The notes beneath the pieces are model-generated. The model did not search any database. It had not been told where the DNA came from and saw nothing but the letters and a program-made list of their open reading frames with translations. Source: Desulfoprunum benzoelyticum (GTDB lineage Bacteria; Desulfobacterota; Desulfobulbia; Desulfobulbales; Desulfocapsaceae). From it: a stretch of 64,000 nucleotides of DNA. A program made the position numbers and the translations under genes. Shown piece after piece: positions 11,068-18,655 of the stretch (its first letter is position 1; every line of letters starts with the position of its first letter). The stretch covers positions 62,001 through 126,000 of the forward strand of contig NZ_JACHEO010000007.1 in NCBI RefSeq assembly GCF_014201505.1, in the 5' to 3' direction.

Positions 11068-11754
11068 TTACCACAGATGCCAGCCGCCGCTCACCATCAC
11101 ATACCCGGCCAGGCTGACATTGGTCACCGCATGGGCGACGATGCAGGACAGGAGGTCTTTACGGACAATCCAGAGCCAGGACATCAACAGCCCGAAGGCG
11201 ATCGCCGCCGGCCATTCCTGGAGAACATGGCCGGAGGTGAAAACCGCCGTCGATATGACGATCGCCGGCCATGACCACTCGCCGGGCCGCACCGCATTGA
11301 CCGAGCGCTCGTCGAGCGCGGTCTGCAGCGCCTGCCTGTCGCCTCCTCTGCGCGCCTGGTCCCACTGCAGGGCGAGACGGAAGATGAATCCCCGCATCAG
11401 CAGTTCCTCGAACACCGGCACCAGCAGCCCGGCCGCCGCCAGCCGCAGGACAAAGGAAGCGCTCGACCACGGCGCGGTCTGACCCTGATGAACAAAGGGC
11501 GTCAGCAGCCCGATCCACAGCACCGCCCCCACCAGACCGGCGGCCAGGCCGACGACGATCGAAATCGCGGGCGCCCGGGGCCCAACCAGCGCACAGTACC
11601 AACCTCGCGCCCAGGCGAGCAGCAGCACCACGACGACGATCCGCAGGATGTAATTGACCTCGGGCGCCAGCAGCTCGCCAAGCAGCGAGGCGATCGCCAC
11701 GTAGGCGAGATAGGGAGCGGCGTAGGGGAGAAGGAGCTGGCGGTTGACGAGCAT
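11068..11754 (-). CDS. CPBP-family (CAAX-like) intramembrane metalloprotease
   Basis: A 228-residue polytopic membrane protein with about seven hydrophobic segments. The CPBP/ABI motifs are present in order: EELLMRGFIFR (EExxxR), FTSGHVLQEW (the central motif histidine) and CIVAHAVTNVSL (HxxxN). These carry the catalytic glutamates and metal-binding histidines of Rce1-type proteases. The frame opens at 12093, but the upstream part overlaps the small membrane gene and looks like a shadow, so ATG 11754 is chosen. It lies 19 bases after the 86-residue membrane protein. Related CAAX-like proteases are known beside exosortase/PEP-CTERM genes, and a PEP-CTERM gene is divergent here; a functional link is only inferred. 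Confidence 0.78.
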   Translation of the reverse strand: MLVNRQLLLPYAAPYLAYVAIASLLGELLAPEVNYILRIVVVVLLLAWARGWYCALVGPRAPAISIVVGLAAGLVGAVLWIGLLTPFVHQGQTAPWSSASFVLRLAAAGLLVPVFEELLMRGFIFRLALQWDQARRGGDRQALQTALDERSVNAVRPGEWSWPAIVISTAVFTSGHVLQEWPAAIAFGLLMSWLWIVRKDLLSCIVAHAVTNVSLAGYVMVSGGWHLW

Positions 11755-11773
11755 CGGATACGACCGCGGGCCG

Positions 11774-12034
11774 TCAGGCGCCAGGCTGGTCGGGTGGCGC
11801 GGCGGCCGCCTCCTCCCGCTCCAGCCGGCGGGTGCGGACGACATCGAGGGCCGCCCACAGCAGCAGGACAACACTGCCGATGCGGTTGAAGAGGAGATAT
11901 TCCTGGATCTCCGGGTCGGCGGAGAGCCAGCCGTCATACAGGCACCACAGACCCAGCGCCGCCAGGACGACGGGAAAGATGTAGGGGCTGATGACGGGCG
12001 GGGCGGGCGGGGACGGTGGATCGAGTTTCGACAT
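11774..12034 (-). CDS. Small two-helix membrane protein, unknown function
   Basis: An 86-residue frame starting MSKLDPPSPPAPP, with two predicted membrane helices (about residues 15-32 and 43-60) and a charged C-terminus rich in Arg, Glu and Ala. The frame extends upstream to 12133 but this ATG starts the plausible membrane protein. It ends 19 bases before the CPBP protease start and is probably co-transcribed with it, perhaps as a partner or substrate. No family is recognised. Confidence 0.55.
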   Translation of the reverse strand: MSKLDPPSPPAPPVISPYIFPVVLAALGLWCLYDGWLSADPEIQEYLLFNRIGSVVLLLWAALDVVRTRRLEREEAAAAPPDQPGA

Positions 12035-12104
12035 GGGCGTGATCCCGGGGAGATGTGGTGTGCAAAGGGCCGGGACTGTCGCTGACCGGCCAAGGTGGAT
12101 TGCG

Positions 12105-12122
12105 CTGTACCACACTGTACCA
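12105..12122. promoter_or_regulatory. Direct repeat CTGTACCA with 10-bp period upstream of the membrane-protein pair
   Basis: CTGTACCA occurs at 12105-12112 and again at 12115-12122, one helical turn apart, about 70 bases upstream of the 86-residue membrane protein. Repeats on one DNA face are a common operator design. There is no independent support for a binding protein. Confidence 0.25.
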
Positions 12123-12516
12123 GGAGTTCTCATACTTTTCCCCGCTTTTTTTGTGCTGCCGCAGCTGCGGCACAGCCGCCCCCTCCCCCGCCCGCCTGCC
12201 GGATTTTCCGTTTTTCCGTCTTTCCGGACAAAAGGCCGGAAAACACCCCCCCCGACCGGAAAAAGCGGATCAGCTCATAACGGCCGCGGATTGTACACGT
12301 TAGCGACGGAGACCCTTGCCTAACCGGTTGGTATTACCGAGAAGCCTCGACAGGGATGGAGAATATTTGTCCGCCGCCCTCCGGTTTTTGCGTCGACCAG
12401 GAAGATCGGCCTGCAACACTCCGTCATTGGTATTTTGCCGCCCCGCCTGTCATTGCCGGTGATTCTCAGGCGTTCTGTGGTTTTCTTCATCCGTTTCCCC
12501 TCTCGAATGCAATCCA

Positions 12517-12532
12517 TGGCATGATACTTGCT
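12517..12532 (+). promoter_or_regulatory. Sigma-54 (-24/-12) promoter of the PEP-CTERM gene
   Basis: TGGCATGATACTTGCT matches the sigma-54 consensus TGGCAYG-N4-TTGCW at every defined position. The invariant GG (12518-12519) and GC (12530-12531) are separated by exactly 10 bases. The predicted transcription start near 12543 leaves a leader of about 84 bases before the PEP-CTERM ATG, and a strong AGGAGGG ribosome site follows in the leader. Sigma-54 control together with the PrsK/PrsR pair is the known regulation of many PEP-CTERM genes; neither regulator is in this window. The rest of the 12035-12516 gap shows no gene. Confidence 0.85.
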
Positions 12533-12626
12533 TGTTAACTGTAATGGCACGACGACCAAGGCGGTCTGGGCGGGCAAGATTGTATTCGAAGGGGCATCCT
12601 TTAAAACAAGCAGGAGGGAACACACT

Positions 12627-13346
12627 ATGAAGAAGACTATATTGAAAAGTGCGTTGATGGCGTTGGCAGGGATTGGGTTGATGGCGGGGAGTGCGTCGGC
12701 GACCTTGGTATTACCAGGAAATGAAACACCTTTACAAACTGTTTTATTTCAAGAGTTGGGGATGACCGTTAATACGAATACAAACCAACTCACCGAGGAT
12801 GAATATTGGCAAGTATCTGAACCCTTATCGGGGTCATGGGCTACAGTTATTGTAGAAATTGCCGGAAATGCAAATTTAAATACCTTTGGTATATTCGATC
12901 AAGATGGTCATACCCAGCAATTTCTAACCGGCACTGACTCAGCATACGACAAAATAAGTTTTACCTGGGACACTGACGGCTTTTTAAGCTATTCATTTTT
13001 TAACAATGGCGCGTGGACAGGAATAGGAGCTGGCGGCATCACGATGAACCAGACATTTGGTTTCTACATTGGTACCCCTAATGGAAATTTTTATTCAGAT
13101 GCGTCCAAAAATCCCTTAGGACAAGACCAGATGGTTTCATTTGCTGGAACGGGTGCTAATGGCTTAGATTTAAATCATTATGTAATTGCATTTGAGGACT
13201 TGCCATATATTGGTTCCGATAAAGACTTTAATGATATGGTCTTGATGGTCGAATCCGTCAATCCCGTCCCCGAGCCAGCCACGATGCTGCTGTTCGGCAC
13301 CGGCCTTGCCGGTCTGGCCGGGATCGCCCGGAGAAGGAAAAAATAA
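12627..13346 (+). CDS. PEP-CTERM sorted extracellular protein with DUF4114-like domain
   Basis: A 239-residue secreted protein. The N-terminal signal peptide (MKKTILKSALMALAGIGLMA, cleavage near SASA-T) leads into a Ser/Thr/Asn-rich beta domain. That domain includes DKDFNDMVLMVE, typical of DUF4114-type calcium-binding modules. The C-terminus is a full sorting signal: VPEPATMLLFGTGLAGL then ARRRKK, i.e. PEP motif, membrane helix and basic tail recognised by exosortase. The start ATG follows AGGAGGGAACACACT. The middle of the gene is clearly AT-richer than its neighbours, suggesting transfer or surface-protein drift. It is monocistronic between a sigma-54 promoter and a strong terminator. No exosortase gene is present here. 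Confidence 0.9.
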   Translation: MKKTILKSALMALAGIGLMAGSASATLVLPGNETPLQTVLFQELGMTVNTNTNQLTEDEYWQVSEPLSGSWATVIVEIAGNANLNTFGIFDQDGHTQQFLTGTDSAYDKISFTWDTDGFLSYSFFNNGAWTGIGAGGITMNQTFGFYIGTPNGNFYSDASKNPLGQDQMVSFAGTGANGLDLNHYVIAFEDLPYIGSDKDFNDMVLMVESVNPVPEPATMLLFGTGLAGLAGIARRRKK

Positions 13347-13370
13347 GCCGCACCACTTGCCCTGAAAGCA

Positions 13371-13413
13371 AAAACCCCTCATCGATCGGTGATCGATGAG
13401 GGGTTTTGTTTTT
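13371..13413 (+). terminator. Rho-independent terminator of the PEP-CTERM gene
   Basis: A perfect 17-bp stem pairs 13371-13387 (AAAACCCCTCATCGATC) with 13391-13407 around a GGT loop, followed by GTTTTT. It lies 25 bases after the stop codon. Confidence 0.92.
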
Positions 13414-13439
13414 GCGCCGGATGACAATCGCCGCCCCAT

Positions 13440-13554
13440 CCCCCGCTGTCATCTCGACCGCCAGGGAGAGATCTCATGCAGCCGTCATCAATCGCAAAAA
13501 AGGGCATCCTCGGCAACACGAGATTTCTCGCTTCGCTTCGAAATGACGGCGGGG
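13440..13554. repeat. Inverted pair of the 36-bp intergenic repeat
   Basis: A left arm at 13440-13475 (CCCCCGCTGTCATCTCGACC onward to GAGATCTC) and a right arm at 13520-13554 (GAGATTTCTCGCTTCGCTTC onward to GGCGGGG) are inverted copies of the element tandemly repeated at 10742-10948. Between them are about 44 unrelated bases. The arms differ at several positions, so the predicted hairpin is imperfect. It lies between the PEP-CTERM terminator and the convergent end of the pit gene. Confidence 0.75.
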
Positions 13555-13609
13555 AAAAGTCGAAATGACAAGGGCTAGAAGCGACATGAACGACAATCCC
13601 CGCCCGATC

Positions 13610-14875
13610 TCAGCTGAAGATCCCCTTCAAAGTAAAGAAGAACAGCATCGCCAGGCCCGCCCCGACCGGCAGCGTGATGAGCCAGGAGATGACGATGTTG
13701 AACACGACCCGCAGGTCGAGGGCGCCGATCCCCCGCGCCAGGCCGACCCCGAGCACCGCCCCGACCAGGACGTGGGTCGTCGAGACCGGCATCCCGGTCC
13801 GCGAGGCGATGACGACGGTGATCGCCGCCGCCAGCTCAGCGCAGAAGCCGCGGGAGGGGGTGAGTTCGGTGATCTTCTTGCCGATGGTCTGCATGACCTT
13901 GTAGCCGAGGGTGATCAGGCCGAGGACGATGCCGCCGCCGCCCATCAGCAGGATCCACAGGGGCAGGGCCGATTTCTGCATGACCTCGCCGCCCGAACCG
14001 ACGATGCTGACGACCGCGGCCACCGGGCCGATGCCGTTGGCGACATCGTTGGAGCCGTGGGCGAAGGCCATCGAGCAGGCGGTGAACAGCATCATCGGGG
14101 TGAAGACCTTCTCGACGCTGGCGAAATTGAAATCGCGGTTGGCCTGCCGGTCCTCCTTAATATTGCGGATGAACAGCCAGCCGATCGTGGCGGTGAAGGA
14201 GCCGAAGGCGCAGGCGAGGAGAAAGCTCTGCATCGTCGTCAGGTTGATATGCAGATGCTCCAACCCCTTGAATATCGTCACCAGGGAGATGATGAAGCCG
14301 ACCAGGAAGATGTAGCCGGGGGCGTAGCGCTTGGCGTTCTGCAGCGGGTTGTCGGTATTGAAGATCAGGACCCGGGTGCTCATGACCAGCAGGAAGGAGA
14401 TCGTGCCGCCGACCAGCGGCGAGACGATCCAGCTGGCGACGACGCTGGTGATCTTGCTCCAGTACACCGCCTCGGGGCCGATGCCGACGACGGCGAAACC
14501 AACCAGCGCCCCGACGATGGAGTGAGTCGTCGACACCGGCCAGCCCTTGGCGGAGGCGATCATCAGCCACACAGCCGAGGCCAGCAACGCCGCCAGCATG
14601 CCGTAGACGAGGATCTCCGGACTGTCGATAATGCCGCTCGGGTCGATGATCTCCTTGCGGATCGTCGTCGTGACATGGCCGCCGGCCAGCACCGCCCCGA
14701 GAAATTCGAAGACGATGGCGATGCAGACCGCCTGTTTCATCGTGATGGCCCCGGCCCCGACCGATGTCCCCATGGCGTTGGCGAGATCGTTGGCCCCCAC
14801 GCCCCAGGTCATGTAGAGTCCGAAAACGATCGCCAGAATGACCAGGACCGTGCCGTGCGCTGCAAGAATCTCCAT
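13610..14875 (-). CDS. pit: PiT-family inorganic phosphate transporter
   Basis: A 421-residue membrane protein with the duplicated PiT signature: WGVGANDLANAMGTSVGAG near residue 25 and AHGSNDVANGIGP in the second half, each within a hydrophobic repeat of about five helices. The motifs SxxG(M/W)PVSTTH appear twice (GWPVSTTHSIVGALVG and GMPVSTTHVLVGAVLG). PiT carriers import phosphate, often as a metal-phosphate complex, with proton or sodium. It is 15 bases after the DUF47 gene and preceded by GAGGACG, so the two are one operon. The window also encodes the high-affinity Pst system, so this is probably the low-affinity route. Confidence 0.95.
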   Translation of the reverse strand: MEILAAHGTVLVILAIVFGLYMTWGVGANDLANAMGTSVGAGAITMKQAVCIAIVFEFLGAVLAGGHVTTTIRKEIIDPSGIIDSPEILVYGMLAALLASAVWLMIASAKGWPVSTTHSIVGALVGFAVVGIGPEAVYWSKITSVVASWIVSPLVGGTISFLLVMSTRVLIFNTDNPLQNAKRYAPGYIFLVGFIISLVTIFKGLEHLHINLTTMQSFLLACAFGSFTATIGWLFIRNIKEDRQANRDFNFASVEKVFTPMMLFTACSMAFAHGSNDVANGIGPVAAVVSIVGSGGEVMQKSALPLWILLMGGGGIVLGLITLGYKVMQTIGKKITELTPSRGFCAELAAAITVVIASRTGMPVSTTHVLVGAVLGVGLARGIGALDLRVVFNIVISWLITLPVGAGLAMLFFFTLKGIFS

Positions 14876-14890
14876 TGTTCGTCCTCGTGC

Positions 14891-15577
14891 CTATTTGGAA
14901 AGAAAGAGAAGCAGGCGATCGGCAATGTTCTCGGCCTGATCGGAAATGTTGCCGAGCCGGTCGATGAGCTTGTACCAGAACATGGCGGACACCGGGTCGA
15001 GCTCCTTCTCCTGGGCGAACAGGGTCCGGTAGGCCCGGTGCATGATCGCGTCGATATTGTGCTCGTTGCGCCGGAGGCCGGTGATCATCGCCGAGACCCT
15101 GTCGACCTCGAGGCCGTTGAACCCCACCTCCAGCAGCTCGTCGAGCTGTTCGATGATCGCCTTGGCCTCGGAGCTGATCTCCATCGTCCCCTCGAGCAGC
15201 TCATCGAGGACCTCCTTCAGCGCCTCCGGCACCTCCATGTCGCGGTAGCAGAGGATCTGGCCGATCTCCTCGGCGGTGTCGGCGATGTCGTCCTGGACGG
15301 CGATCAGGTCGAGGAGATCTTCCCGGTCGACCGGCAGAAACAGTGATTTCGGCATATTCAGCCGGAAGGTCGTCTTGAGCCTGTCGGCATCCGTCTCGAG
15401 CTGGTCGATCTGGGCGGCGAAATCGCGAACCTGCTCCTGGTCCTTGCGGTACAGGGCGTCAAACAGCGGTGGGATGAGGCAGATGCAGGAGAAGACCGTC
15501 CGCATATGCTCCTGGATGAGCTTGAACGGGGATCGCCGCATGAGACCGGCAAGGGAGGGCTTCTTCAAGAATGACAT
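14891..15577 (-). CDS. DUF47 (PhoU-like) accessory protein of the Pit transporter
   Basis: A 228-residue, mostly helical, acidic protein of the DUF47/TIGR00153 family. Conserved family stretches include VREDL-like DREDLLDLIAVQDDIADTAEEIG near residue 85 and the C-terminal DRLGNISDQAENIADRL. These correspond to PhoU-type three-helix bundles that bind metal clusters. Such proteins sit immediately upstream of pit genes in many bacteria and are thought to control or assist the permease. The ATG at 15577 has AGAGGA at a good distance. A TATAGT hexamer on the minus strand at 15637-15642 could be the -10 of the operon promoter, but no good -35 accompanies it. Confidence 0.9.
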   Translation of the reverse strand: MSFLKKPSLAGLMRRSPFKLIQEHMRTVFSCICLIPPLFDALYRKDQEQVRDFAAQIDQLETDADRLKTTFRLNMPKSLFLPVDREDLLDLIAVQDDIADTAEEIGQILCYRDMEVPEALKEVLDELLEGTMEISSEAKAIIEQLDELLEVGFNGLEVDRVSAMITGLRRNEHNIDAIMHRAYRTLFAQEKELDPVSAMFWYKLIDRLGNISDQAENIADRLLLFLSK

Positions 15578-15765
15578 AAACGGATTCCTCTTTGGAAGAT
15601 AGAAACTAATTGTCGAACCGGGGCAGTTCGCAGGTCACTATACCAGAGTCATGGCCGGACTTCCGCCAAACTTTGAGGATTCGATGCGAATTGTGTCTGG
15701 AAATCATCAGCGGGTCCCCTGCCATTCGAGCGAGGCGGGCAATCCCGTTCTTTTCGAGCAGGGGG

Positions 15766-17865
15766 TCACCTGGGGTACGGTAGCCGCAGGCGGTTGATGA
15801 TCTTGGTCAACGGTTCGGCCGGGTAGCTGAGCGGCACGAACTTGTTGTTGATGACGATGAAGATCCCGGGGCCTTCCTTATGGGCGCTGTAGAGAATGTG
15901 ATGGCCCTTGATCGTCCCGGCCTTTTTCCAGAAGCTGCCGAAAGGATCGAGGGGGGTGTGGCCGACGATGAAACGGGCGCCCTTGCCCAGACCGAGAGCG
16001 GTTCGGAAGCGCTTGATGTCACCCTTGGTGTAGCCCGAGGCCAGGGTGTTGGCGAGCTGGAGGCGGGAGGTCGTGAGGTCGTGGGCCAGCTCCGGGTACC
16101 GGCGGATGTTGATGATATCTTCGCGGCTGGCGGCGGTACGGGGCGGTCCGGCATGACAGACGATATAGGAGGTTGACAGGGCGACATAGGGAAGGAGATC
16201 GTAGAATCTCTCCATGGCCTGGACATAGTCGCTGTCGCGCAGTTCCAGCAGCCGGTTGCGCATCAGCAGCCCCTGGGAGATGCCGCCCTTGCTGAGCTGG
16301 GGGTCGAAGCTGTCATGGTTGCCGCGGATATAGAAGACGTTGGCCGGGAACTGCAGCTTGAGGCGGAGGATCAGGTCCATCATCAGGATCGAGCTGTCCA
16401 TGTTCTCCATCTCCCCGGCGATCTCTGAATGGACGGCATCGCCGAGGATGATGAGCTTGACGGCATTCGATGCGAGACAGTCGAGCAGGCAGTTCTCGCT
16501 GAGGATTTTCAGCAGGTTGTCGACCTGGGCGTGCAGGTCGCCGACAATGACCGGCGGGGTGAGGGCGGGCAGCTCGATCAGGCCGCCCGGCCGGCCATCC
16601 TGATCCTGGATCCGGTACGGTTCATTCTCCAGCAGGGTGTTGACCGACCGCAGCAGCTCCAGCGCCGTGGACGGCGGCAGAAGGGAAATTGCGCCGCCAA
16701 ACAACTTCTTGATCTTGACCAGGGTATTATAGCGAACGGCCGGCAATCTCTCGCGCAGGTCGAAATTCTCCCGCCGCACCAGGCGGACCCCGTGGATCTC
16801 GTCAAGCGGAGTCAGCACCAGGTCGCCGCGGTGATTGGTCACCGTCAGATGCCGTTTCCCCACATCCTTGGGAAAGTGGAAAATTTCGTCGAGTTCCTTG
16901 CTGGCCCGGCCGATGTCGACGGTGTCGCCGACCCGGATGCGGGCAAAACCATTCATCGCCGTGGCATGGCAGTCTTCCGGCAGGTGGATCAACCAGTTTT
17001 TCTTGACCGCCTTCTTGCTGACCCCGAGGGTGATCTCCGGCGAAAACCGGAGGCGGTATTCGCCGAGCAGCATATCGAAGGCCTTGCCGTCATGGGCGAT
17101 CCGGCTGCTCCCCTGAAGCCGCCGGATCTCGTTGCTCAGGGTCAGCCATGCGGCCGGGGTCCGCAGACCGACCAGCCATTTCCAGCCCGCCAGGGTCTTG
17201 AGGCTGGGCCGGGTCGGGCGGGCGATGATCGCCCAGGGGGGGACGTTGGTGGCATTGTGCTCGTTGATCCGCATCGGGGGATTGTTGAGTCCCTTGCGGA
17301 TATAGACATGGATCCCGGCCCGGTGCATGTAGAGGGCGACTTCGCGATAAATGGCGACCTGCTGTTCCACCATTTCCAGGGACAGGTTGTCGTCGACGGG
17401 GAAATACCCCTGGCTTTGTCGGGCCTGGCGCTGGCTGAGGACGACCTCGGGATCGGGGATCAGGAATTCGAAGATGTAGCGATCCCGCCAGTTCGTCGCA
17501 AACAGGCCGCTGCCGGCGGGCGGAATTTTGATGCGGGACGGCTCGAGCGCCGGCCGCGGCTGACAGTCGAGGTAATCCTTGTCGAACACCGTCAACGCCT
17601 CGGCCATCCCGGCAAACGGAAGACCGAGATGGATCTCCCGGGGCCGGTACACCAGCGACTGGTTTTTCCACCAGTTGTTCTGGGTGAGATCGATGTAGCC
17701 CTCGTTGGGCCAACCCCCTATCTGATTGATGTAATACGATTTTCCGGCACCGGGCGGACCGGTGATGACCAACTGGAGAAATTCCAGGCCGATGGGCAGG
17801 GCAATGCCGCGGATATTCTGGAGTTCCTTGATCGGGCTGAGAATTTTTTTCAGGGGATCATTCAC
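15766..17865 (-). CDS. Fusion protein: P-loop NTPase/kinase-like domain, FHA-like domain, PPP-type metallophosphatase
   Basis: A 699-residue protein in three parts. Residues 30-200 contain a Walker A, GPPGAGKS (36-43), and a basic lid-like run near RQARQSQGYFPVDD (147-159), suggesting a small-molecule or polynucleotide kinase fold. Residues 308-365 resemble an FHA phosphothreonine-binding domain (DIGR at 317-320, KRHLTVTN at 337-344), although the usual Ser before RRH is Gly. Residues 438-640 have PPP phosphatase motifs in order: GDLHA (442), GDAVHS (475), RGNHD (514), CHAG (570) and GHTP (635). The second motif lacks the usual D-R-G. The gene starts with GTG directly after an in-frame stop and has no clear ribosome site. 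It lies between pit-DUF47 and the tRNA-Leu operon. Function unknown; kinase plus phosphatase in one chain recalls bacterial Pnkp RNA repair but without a ligase. Confidence 0.7.
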   Translation of the reverse strand: MNDPLKKILSPIKELQNIRGIALPIGLEFLQLVITGPPGAGKSYYINQIGGWPNEGYIDLTQNNWWKNQSLVYRPREIHLGLPFAGMAEALTVFDKDYLDCQPRPALEPSRIKIPPAGSGLFATNWRDRYIFEFLIPDPEVVLSQRQARQSQGYFPVDDNLSLEMVEQQVAIYREVALYMHRAGIHVYIRKGLNNPPMRINEHNATNVPPWAIIARPTRPSLKTLAGWKWLVGLRTPAAWLTLSNEIRRLQGSSRIAHDGKAFDMLLGEYRLRFSPEITLGVSKKAVKKNWLIHLPEDCHATAMNGFARIRVGDTVDIGRASKELDEIFHFPKDVGKRHLTVTNHRGDLVLTPLDEIHGVRLVRRENFDLRERLPAVRYNTLVKIKKLFGGAISLLPPSTALELLRSVNTLLENEPYRIQDQDGRPGGLIELPALTPPVIVGDLHAQVDNLLKILSENCLLDCLASNAVKLIILGDAVHSEIAGEMENMDSSILMMDLILRLKLQFPANVFYIRGNHDSFDPQLSKGGISQGLLMRNRLLELRDSDYVQAMERFYDLLPYVALSTSYIVCHAGPPRTAASREDIINIRRYPELAHDLTTSRLQLANTLASGYTKGDIKRFRTALGLGKGARFIVGHTPLDPFGSFWKKAGTIKGHHILYSAHKEGPGIFIVINNKFVPLSYPAEPLTKIINRLRLPYPR

Positions 17866-18046
17866 CGGCGGTCATCACAGCAAGAGTTTTTGATCCGGAT
17901 GCGGGCGGAATAACTGAACGATATCCCGCACTGTTTCTGCCCGAACTGCCGAAGCCGGGGCACCATTGCATCTCCGTAAGGCAGCACGCTGCCGCGCCGT
18001 CATCCTGCAGGATATCAACGATAGTCTATCGTACCGCCCCGGACAA

Positions 18047-18079
18047 TAAAAAACCCGCAAACCATTGCTGGCTGCGGGT
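18047..18079 (-). terminator. Rho-independent terminator after tRNA-Leu
   Basis: Read on the minus strand, ACCCGCA (18079-18073) pairs with TGCGGGT (18059-18053), followed by a run of six T (18053-18048). It lies 38 bases after the tRNA 3' end and closes the gap-to-tRNA-Leu operon. The rest of the gap to the fusion gene (17866-18046) shows no feature. Confidence 0.82.
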
Positions 18080-18116
18080 CTTTTCGAAGATCCCAAGATG
18101 TCCTGGTATCAATCAC

Positions 18117-18202
18117 TGGTGCCGAAGGCGAGACTCGAACTCGCACGACCGTGGGTCACTACCCCCTCAAGATAGCGTGTCTACCAATTCCACCACTTCG
18201 GC
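18117..18202 (-). tRNA. tRNA-Leu (anticodon GAG), CCA encoded
   Basis: On the minus strand the sequence opens GCCGAAGTGGTGGAATTGG and ends CTTCGGCACCA, forming a perfect 7-bp acceptor stem. The anticodon stem CTATC/GGTAG encloses the loop TTGAGGG, giving anticodon GAG. A long variable arm (class II) precedes the T loop GTTCGAGTC. Length is 86 including the encoded CCA. It begins 8 bases after the secG stop, so it is probably processed from the glycolysis-secG transcript, as secG-tRNA-Leu is in other proteobacteria. Confidence 0.96.
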
Positions 18203-18210
18203 ATTCAGTA

Positions 18211-18636
18211 CTACTGTGTTTTCTCCGGTGCGGCCGGGGTGGCAGCAGGCGGTGCATCAGTTTTTGCTTCCGGCGCCTTGGCCGGCTCGATCGGCATCGT
18301 GTCGCCGGCCGGTTGCGGCCCGACAGGTTCGGTCTGGACCGGCGCCGGCGGTTGTGTCGTCTGCACCGGTTCCGGCTTCGTCAAACCGCTCATGACCGAG
18401 TCGGTTCCGGTGTGCGATGAAATATACGCAAGGGCGACAGAAGTCAACATAAAAATGACAGCCACCGCCGTCGTGATCTTGTTCAGCAGCGGCAACGGCC
18501 CCTCGCTGCCGAAAAGAGACTGGCTGGAGCCCCCGAACGTCGCGCCGATATCTGCTCCTTTGCCGTGCTGCAGCAGCACGATACCGATCAGAAACAGGCA
18601 GACAACAACATGCAGGACAATCAGCAGAGTTTCCAT
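18211..18636 (-). CDS. secG: Protein translocase subunit SecG
   Basis: A 141-residue protein with two membrane helices (about residues 2-22 and 52-72). The conserved cytoplasmic loop is VLLQHGKGADIGATFGGSSQSLFG. SecG joins SecYE to speed preprotein translocation. The C-terminal 60 residues form a Pro/Ala/Thr-rich, low-complexity tail, making it longer than the 75-110 residues common in the family. It is placed 19 bases after tpiA and just before tRNA-Leu, a widely conserved arrangement. Confidence 0.93.
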   Translation of the reverse strand: METLLIVLHVVVCLFLIGIVLLQHGKGADIGATFGGSSQSLFGSEGPLPLLNKITTAVAVIFMLTSVALAYISSHTGTDSVMSGLTKPEPVQTTQPPAPVQTEPVGPQPAGDTMPIEPAKAPEAKTDAPPAATPAAPEKTQ

Positions 18637-18655
18637 TCAATCGCTTCGTGAAGAT

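Noticed and set aside
12157..12172. Palindrome TGCCGCAGCTGCGGCA with a T run beside it, as a terminator.
   Set aside because: The T run precedes the hairpin on the plus strand and becomes an A run after it on the minus strand, so neither strand makes a terminator.
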